From Rutidosis leptorrhynchoides (Eukaryota > Streptophyta > Magnoliopsida > Asterales > Asteraceae): a DNA stretch of 64,000 bases. The translations under genes were made by a program, and so were the position numbers. Positions 55,468 to 64,000 of this stretch are shown piece after piece. Numbering within the stretch: the stretch's first letter is position 1; every line of letters starts with the position of its first letter. The DNA is taken from NCBI RefSeq assembly GCF_046630445.1, contig NC_092335.1, positions 3,821,001-3,885,000 of the forward strand. The letters are read 5' to 3'. The notes beneath the pieces were generated by a model. The model saw only the letters and a program-made list of their open reading frames with translations. It had not been told where the DNA came from and ran no database searches.

Positions 55468-57448
55468 TGATGTCAAAGCAGAGGGGTATAAAATACTATT
55501 AAATTTTAGCAGAAAATACTATTTAATACGATACAATTTTACACAAGATATTTATTTATTTATAGAATGGATATACTTAAACCTTGCTACAACACTATAG
55601 GCAGTGTACCTAATCGTAGAGTAGTGTAGTTTTTAGTAAGTCCGGTTCGTTCCACAGGGAAATCTTTAAACAAAGCTCAACGCTATATTAGTTTACTTTT
55701 ATAAAAATACAAATATATATATAAGTGATATTATTATTATAAAGGGGGGTTTTTACCGTTTAATGACCGGTTTGTCGATTTTAAAACTTTAGTCGCAGTT
55801 AAAACCTAATGTAAAATATAAAATAAATACAAGACTTTAAATTAAAGCGTAAAGTAAATAACGATAATGAAATTGCGAATAATAAAAATGCGATAAAATT
55901 AAATTGCGATAATTAAAAGTACGATAATTAAAAGTGCGATAAAATGAAATAAATAAAAGTGCGATAATTAGAAGTGCAATTAAATATAAAATAAAGGAAA
56001 TTAAATATGAAATAAAAGAATTATGCTTATTTAAACTTCCGTAATCATGATGTTTGACGTGTTGATTTTAGTTTTATGCCCATGGGTTAATTGTCCTTTG
56101 TCCTGGATTATTCAATATGTCCGTCTGGTTTTTGTCCATAACAGTCCATCAGTCATAAATATAAATTGCAAGTGTCCTTGTCAAATTATTATTATACCCG
56201 AAGATAAATATTCCAACTAATTGGGGATTCGAATTGTAACAAGGTTTTAATACTTTGTTTAATGAATACACCAGGTTATCGACTGCGTGTAAACCAAGGT
56301 TTTACTACTTTGTTAACAATTACACCAATTACCCTTGAATGTAATTTCACCCCTGTTTTAATTATTCTAGTGGCTATTAATCCATTCCCGTGTCCGGTTA
56401 AATGAACGATTATTCGTACATATAAATACCCCGCCCATCGTGTCCGATCGAGTGTATATGGTAATTTATAGGGACGCCCAATTGTAAATCTTTATATTAA
56501 CATTAACAAACTTTCATTTAGTTAAACAAATATAAAGCCCATTAATAGCCCATAGCCTAGTTTCCACAAGTGTCGTTCTTTTGTCCAAACCCCAATTATG
56601 GTACAAAGCCCAATTACCCAATTTTAGTAATTAGCCCAACATCATGATTACTTCGTTTTAAATAAGCATAATAATAACTTAGCTACGAGACATTAATATA
56701 AAAAGGTTGAACATAACTTACAATGATTAAAAATAGCGTAGCGTTACACGGACAGAATTTCGACTTACACCCTTACAACATTCGCTAACATACCCTTATT
56801 ATTAGAATTAAAATTAAAATATAAATTATAAATATAAATATATATTACTTATGAAGAGGAAGAGAAAAAAAGATGTTAAAACTCGTCAGAAAACTGGCTA
56901 TTTATAGGACCTGACCAGTAATCTCACACCATGCGACTCGCATGGTTTTGTGCTTCTGGCCATGCGAGTCGCATGGCCACCCTGGATTCAGCCAACTACT
57001 TTTGTTTTCTTCTTGCCGACGTAATATAATAATAATAATATATATAATATATAATTATATATAATTATATATATATTATATTATATTCTTGTGCATAGTA
57101 GACTAGATATTTTTGGTCCGTTGCGTCGGGCGTTTCTTCTTGGCTCAGGTCCCGGTTCCGGATTTTCGGACGTCCTCGCGTATTATTTTAAATCGCGTAC
57201 TTTGCGTTCCGCAACTTGTACTCTTGTCATTTTGAGACGTTCTTCATCAATATTTTGAACCTTTTTAGTTGTATCTTGTACTTTATAGCTCTTTGGACCT
57301 TTTTGTCTTCAATTTGTCGAATCTGTCTTTTGTCTTCACCTTTTATTATTTAAACGAATATCACTTGTAAATAGAACAATTGCAACTAAAAGCTTGTCTT
57401 TCTTGAGGAATAATGCTATGAAATATATGTTCGTTTTTAGCATTATCA
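55468..57448 (-). repeat. 5' LTR of young Athila
   Basis: 1981 bp, nearly identical to 40265-42245. TATA box on the minus strand at 56907-56896; palindrome pair at 56929-56945 and 56958-56978. Confidence 0.95.
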
Positions 57449-58142
57449 GGTACGAATGAGTATATGATAGGGTTTCGATAATTATAATGATTTTTTTTTT
57501 GGAAAGTCAAAGATCAATGAAGTTGTTGGTAAGTTTATTGCTAATGTGGTGAATATAAACGATTCCCCGGTAACGTTGGCGAAAGGGCAACGTATCTATC
57601 GAGGTTATAATAAGACTGTTTTGATTGAGAAGTCGAAGATGACTTGCTGGAGCTGTGACAAAACTGTCTATTTTGAAACGGAATTGAAAAGTTATTTTAG
57701 CTAGTAAATGCCAAAGGGTCTAACACGGATACGTATCAAACTATGACTTGGGTTTTGAGAGTTTTTTAGGTGTATAACTGTGGGTAACATGCGGTTGGAT
57801 CATCATCTCGATTGTTCCTTAGTTGAAGTGTCTTTAGGAATTTCGAAGGGTTTGAGCACATATTGTAATCGTTAATACATATGATGTTCTAACACAGTTT
57901 TGAAGTCAAAGTATAGCTTTGAAAGATATAGGAATCTAAGAGTGATGATACTGGTTATATTTCGAATTGAATTATGCGATTTCAAAATCAGAATATGTAA
58001 TTGAATTTGAATGAGTATGATTGTTTTGATTTATATGAAAGAATGGATATTGTTGTGAAAGTAGGGAGTATAGTTGATGATTGCTGAATCAGTTTCGAAA
58101 AATGTAATATATTAATTGTGAATTTATAAATCTCTCGGGTAT

Positions 58143-58157
58143 TACCTACCCGTTAAA
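58143..58157 (-). other. Internal PPT-like 15-mer (central PPT candidate), element B
   Basis: TACCTACCCGTTAAA again, matching both the 3' PPT of this element and the internal site in element A (5704-5718). Confidence 0.45.
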
Positions 58158-59203
58158 AAAATTTTCACAATTAATATTTTGTACAAAAGAAGTTTATTAC
58201 AGTCTTTATGAAAATATATGTGTATATTTTCTTTAGATGTAATATAGATTTAATGAGTTAATATTAAATTAAACTCATTTGTTTTATGGTTGGAACTAGA
58301 ATTGAGTAATCCCTAAAACTTTATAAATTGCATAAGTATTTCTTCAATAATATTGAAATTATGAATCATTACTTTGTTATTTGTTGGTTTTCGTGAAATT
58401 CTTGTGAACTTCGCAAGGTACGAATGATGTTATTTGAAAAGTTTCGAGTACATCGATGATGAAAGCGTAAAATCAAACATATATTCGAATAATACACTTG
58501 ATTTATTATAAATTGGATTTTTTATTGAATTGAGACAGAGATTGTAATTAACGATGGTTAAGTTGCGGATGAAGGACGTACATCATTGCATATTTGTAAT
58601 ATGAATTAACTGAGTAGTTAAGATTCACACATAAGAGCTTAGTATGGGAAGATTTATTATGGTTTAAAAATTTATACATATAAAATATACATATAAATCT
58701 TTCGATTGGAAATGAGTTAATACTTCATAACTCGTTGATACAATATATTTGTTGTTGATTCGTAATGATGTCCACAATGATTCTTGAACTGACAGAGTTT
58801 GTGACGTTACAGGTGCTGTTGATTCTGACGATACTGACGGCACTGACTGTGTTGATGATGCTACGGTCCTGTTGATGCTGTTGGTAAAACAATTCTAGCT
58901 TGTAAATCGTACACCATTTTCGATCAAAGTTTCTACTCTACCATCTCCGTTCACTCATCCAATTTACGGTCAGAATTAAATAATCTCTAAGATTTTGGAG
59001 ATTACATAACTGCCGCAGAGATATCTCTTCAATGAAGTTTATGAATTAATACTTCATCGTTTGTTGTTATTGATATTCCTGGATATTTACAGGGCGTATG
59101 ACGTTGATGTTTGAGATACATATTGTGATGTTGCGGTGTGGGATGTGGATGTTGTTGTTGGTGGTGGTGATGGTACTGTTGGTGTTGCTGATGGTGGTAC
59201 TGT

Positions 59204-59638
59204 TTATGCTGCTGGTGCTGCTGCTGGTGTTTTTAACCTTTGCACCATATTCTCCAAAGCCACTACACGAGCGCGAAGCTCGTTGAGTTCTTCTATTACA
59301 CCGGGGTGATTGTCGGTTCGGACGAGCGGATAAATAAAATCTAGAATTTGGTGTAGTATGTAATCATGACGAGATACTCTATAAATAAGAGAGAAAATGG
59401 TGTTTCGGATAGGTTTGCCGGTAAGTGCTTCAGGTTCTTCGCCAAGAGGGTAATGTGGTGGATGGAAGGGATCACCTTCTTCTTGTCTCCAATGATTAAG
59501 GAGGCTACGAACCCATCCCCAATTCATCCAGAATAGATGATGACTAATTGGTTGATCCATTCCGGTCACACTGCTTTCGGAACTTGAGTGGGATTCCATT
59601 TCGGAATCCGAGGGACTTGAACTAATGACGAATTCCAT
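59204..59638 (-). CDS. Leader ORF of element B, 144 aa
   Basis: First ORF downstream of the primer site on the element strand. Begins MEFVISSSPSDSEMES, Ser/Glu-rich, then a Trp/Pro-containing middle (GDPFHPPHYPLGEEPEALTG), a predicted helical region, a short leucine-containing coil (ELNELRARVVALENMVQRL) and an Ala/Pro tail. Elements A and C carry recognisable counterparts. It occupies the place of gag but shows no gag domain I recognise; it may be a shrunken gag or a leader protein of the family. Confidence 0.5.
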   Translation of the reverse strand: MEFVISSSPSDSEMESHSSSESSVTGMDQPISHHLFWMNWGWVRSLLNHWRQEEGDPFHPPHYPLGEEPEALTGKPIRNTIFSLIYRVSRHDYILHQILDFIYPLVRTDNHPGVIEELNELRARVVALENMVQRLKTPAAAPAA

Positions 59639-60012
59639 TTCGTACGATTGAATAAAGAATTTTTTAATATGAAATGATTTTTCGGCTATCGGGTGGTATT
59701 CTAATTATATAGAGCAAAAGGTTTCGTAGATTACGGAGGAATTTACGGAATATGTCAGGCAAAGTTTACAGTAACAGATACGCTAAGATATGAATTAGCA
59801 GATACGCTAAGATATGAATTTTGTCTATACACTATTCATGCAATCAATGCAATAAGATGTGTCTAGACTAAGAATGATAAGCAGGTAATTTCCGACAAGA
59901 ATGATGAGCAAAACTTTTGAAATGCAGGCACGGTCGAAGTCCAGACTCACTAATGCATCCTAACGACTATCAGTTAGACACACTAATGCAGACCTGGTTC
60001 GCTAAGACCACC

Positions 60013-60024
60013 GCTCTGATACCA
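60013..60024 (-). other. Primer binding site (tRNA-iMet), element B
   Basis: TGGTATCAGAGC on the minus strand, two bases from the LTR start at 60027. Confidence 0.8.
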
Positions 60025-60026
60025 AG

Positions 60027-62254
<2,228 letters not shown>

Positions 62255-62318
62255 CTGTTTCCGCAAGGTATTAAGTTTATGATAATACTCAGAAAGAGTA
62301 CTATCAGATGAATTAAGT
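62255..62318 (-). mobile_element. Other side of the copia gag split by element B
   Basis: After the CTGTT target copy, the minus-strand frame reads a copia gag segment containing DSTLSEYYHKLNTLRKQ, upstream of the gag piece at 36031-36393. Only about 60 bases remain before the sequence changes to element C. Confidence 0.65.
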
Positions 62319-64000
62319 CGTCACACTTTGCGCGTTTCCATTAATTAAGTCGACTACGAACCCATCAGATGAATTGAAAATGGCTGATTGGTTGATTCAT
62401 GCCGATGACGCTGTTTTCGGAGCTTAAGTGAACATCTATGTCGGAATAGCTGTCGGAATAACTATCGGAATAGCTATCGGAATCTGAGGGACTCGAACTG
62501 GTTTAGGGATTCATCCCGTACGATCAGATGAAGGATTTTCGATAAGAACTAGATTTTAGGATTTAGATTAGTATCCTGCAATACATAATTTACATATGCA
62601 TATAAAATGCTGAAATCTCATAAATTACGGAGGACTCTACGGAATCTGTCAGGCAAGGTCTACAGTAACATATACGTCAGGATATGAATTATTAGATACG
62701 CTAAGATATGAATTTTTGTCTATACACGATTCATGCAATCAATGAAGTAAGATGTGTCTAGACTAAGAATGATAAGCAGATAATTTTCGACACGAAATGA
62801 TAAGCAAAACTTTTGACATGCAGACATGGTCAAAGTCCGGACTCACTAATGCATCTAAACAACTATCAGTTAGACACACTAATGCAAGACCTGGTTCACT
62901 AAGACCACCGCTCTGATACCAACTGAAAGGACCCGTCCTAATCCATCCGGACGAAGTCCGTATTGATTATAAACGATTCACAATAGTTGATTACATCGCG
63001 AGGTATTTGACCTCTATATGATACATTTTACAAACATTGCATTCGTTTTTGAAAAGACAATATTTCATTACATCGAAAGTTGACGGCATGCATACCATTT
63101 TATAATATATCTAACTATAACTGATTTTATAATAATCTTGATGATCTCAACGATTCGAATGCAACGTCTTTTGAAATATACTATGAATGACTCCAAGTAA
63201 TATCTTTAAAATGAGCAAATGCACAGCGGAAGATTTCTTTCGTACCTGAGAATAAACATGCTTTCAAGTGTCAACCAAAAGGTTGGTGAGTTCATTAGTT
63301 TAACATAAATAATCATTTCAATATTTTAGTAGACCACAAGATTTCATATTTCCGTTTTTCATAAACATACGTCCCATGCATAGAGACAAAAATATCATTC
63401 ATATGGATTGAACACCTGGTAACCGACATTCACAAAATGCATATAAGAATATCCCCATCATTCCGGGATCCTCCATCGGACATGATATAAATTTCGAAGT
63501 ACTAAAGCATCCGGTACTTTGGATGGGGCTTGTTGGGCCCGATAGATCTATCTTTAGAGTTCGCGTCAATTAGGGTGTCTGTTCCCTAATTCTTAGATTA
63601 CCAGACTTAATAAAAAGGGGCATATTCGATTTCGATCATTCAACCATATAATGTAGTTTCGATTACTTGTGTCTATTTCGTAAAACATTTATAAAAGCGC
63701 ATGCATTCTCAGTCCCAAAAATATATATTGCAAAAGCATTTAAAAAGGGAGTGATGAAACTCACCTAATGTATTTTGTAGTAAAAATACATACGACGACG
63801 TTTAACAATAGTAGGGTTGGCCTCGGATTCACGAACCTATATCAATTGTATATTTATTAATACGTAACATGGAAAATTACATAATTTCATTTATTAATAT
63901 ATTATTTATATATTTATATTTAAAGTAATTAATATTTATTTATTTAGTTATATTAATGTATAAATGCATGTAGTTATATATATGGTTGATATTATTTTTA
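62319..64000 (-). mobile_element. LARD-type element C (partial, runs off the window)
   Basis: 62319-62922 matches the primer-site end of the internal regions of A and B, including a leader-ORF counterpart with a short repeat (TCGGAATAGCTA-like units, 62436-62485). Primer site for tRNA-iMet at 62910-62921; 5' LTR from 62924 (TGAAAGGACCCG) to beyond the window end. It shares the CAACCAAAAGGTTG hairpin (63272-63285). The left junction with copia is abrupt. Confidence 0.8.

Larger units (their letters stand above)
40265..57448 (-). mobile_element. Young Athila-clade Ty3/gypsy element, looks whole
   Basis: 17.2 kb, minus strand. Two 1981-bp LTRs (40265-42245, 55468-57448) that by eye differ at a single base; perfect 5-bp target duplication GGTAC (40260-40264, 57449-57453). 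Primer site complementary to tRNA-Asp at 55442-55459 and a purine tract AGTGTGGGAATATT at the 3' LTR: the Athila pattern. It carries one long gag-pol frame, a small zinc-knuckle-like frame and an ATHILA ORF-1-type frame. No breaks seen in gag-pol. A single LTR difference in 2 kb would mean an age of a few tens of thousands of years at usual plant rates. Inserted in element B. Confidence 0.95.
57449..60026 (-). other. Internal region of element B, right part
   Basis: Contains a stretch shared with element A near 57600-57700 (GAGGTTATAATAAG, ACTTGCTGGAGCTGTGAC), the internal PPT-like 15-mer (58143-58157), a GTT/GTG-rich low-complexity tract (58800-59240), the leader ORF and the primer site (60013-60024). 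Confidence 0.7.

Overview
This window is plant nuclear DNA: AT-rich, without operons, and packed with nested LTR retrotransposons, a Mutator-like DNA transposon, hAT and Tourist MITEs and Helitron-type ends. The only clearly intact host gene I can support is a small DREB-type AP2/ERF transcription factor at 17578-18024. A eudicot is likely; the exact family (perhaps Asteraceae) is a guess from the style of the repeats.

Layout, left to right. 1-10494: a large LTR element on the minus strand (element A), with ~3.6 kb LTRs, a tRNA-iMet primer site and a ~3.3 kb internal region without pol; this is a LARD-type non-autonomous element. It sits in an older, truncated Athila-clade element (10495-15106). 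15107-23007 is the most gene-like stretch: a 790-bp hAT element, the DREB gene, a Helitron-like element, a second Helitron-type end made of tandem repeats, a Tourist-type MITE, and a decayed AP2 fragment. 23008-31392 is an 8.4 kb Mutator-like element with ~95-bp TIRs and a 9-bp target duplication. It carries a MuDR-type transposase (plus strand) and, convergent to it, a nine-exon Ulp1/SENP-like cysteine protease gene (minus strand), the layout known from Kaonashi-type MULEs. 31402-36410 holds a piece of an LTR element and a broken copia element into which a hAT MITE and a 1.8 kb solo LTR have jumped. 36411-62254 is a second LARD-type element (B), itself split by a very young, whole-looking Athila-clade element at 40265-57448. 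62255-62318 is the remaining flank of the copia gag; 62319-64000 is the start of a third LARD-type element (C).

Signals not explained by ordinary annotation: (1) a CGCAAGG/CCTTGCG palindromic repeat family that fills the subterminal regions, the intergenic gap and the five longest introns of the MULE-borne protease gene, but none of its exons; (2) a small two-membrane-segment ORF on the strand opposite to the LARD elements, conserved between A and B without gaps and preceded in both by a TATA box; (3) paired CATGCGA..TCGCATG palindromes just upstream of the Athila TATA box, repeated in pairs inside the element, whose centre has changed in concert between the old and the young copy; (4) a PPT-identical 15-mer inside LARD elements A and B, a central-PPT candidate; (5) a fragment of a poly(A)-binding-protein gene captured in element B. 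All coordinates and motifs come from reading the sequence by eye; no searches were run.
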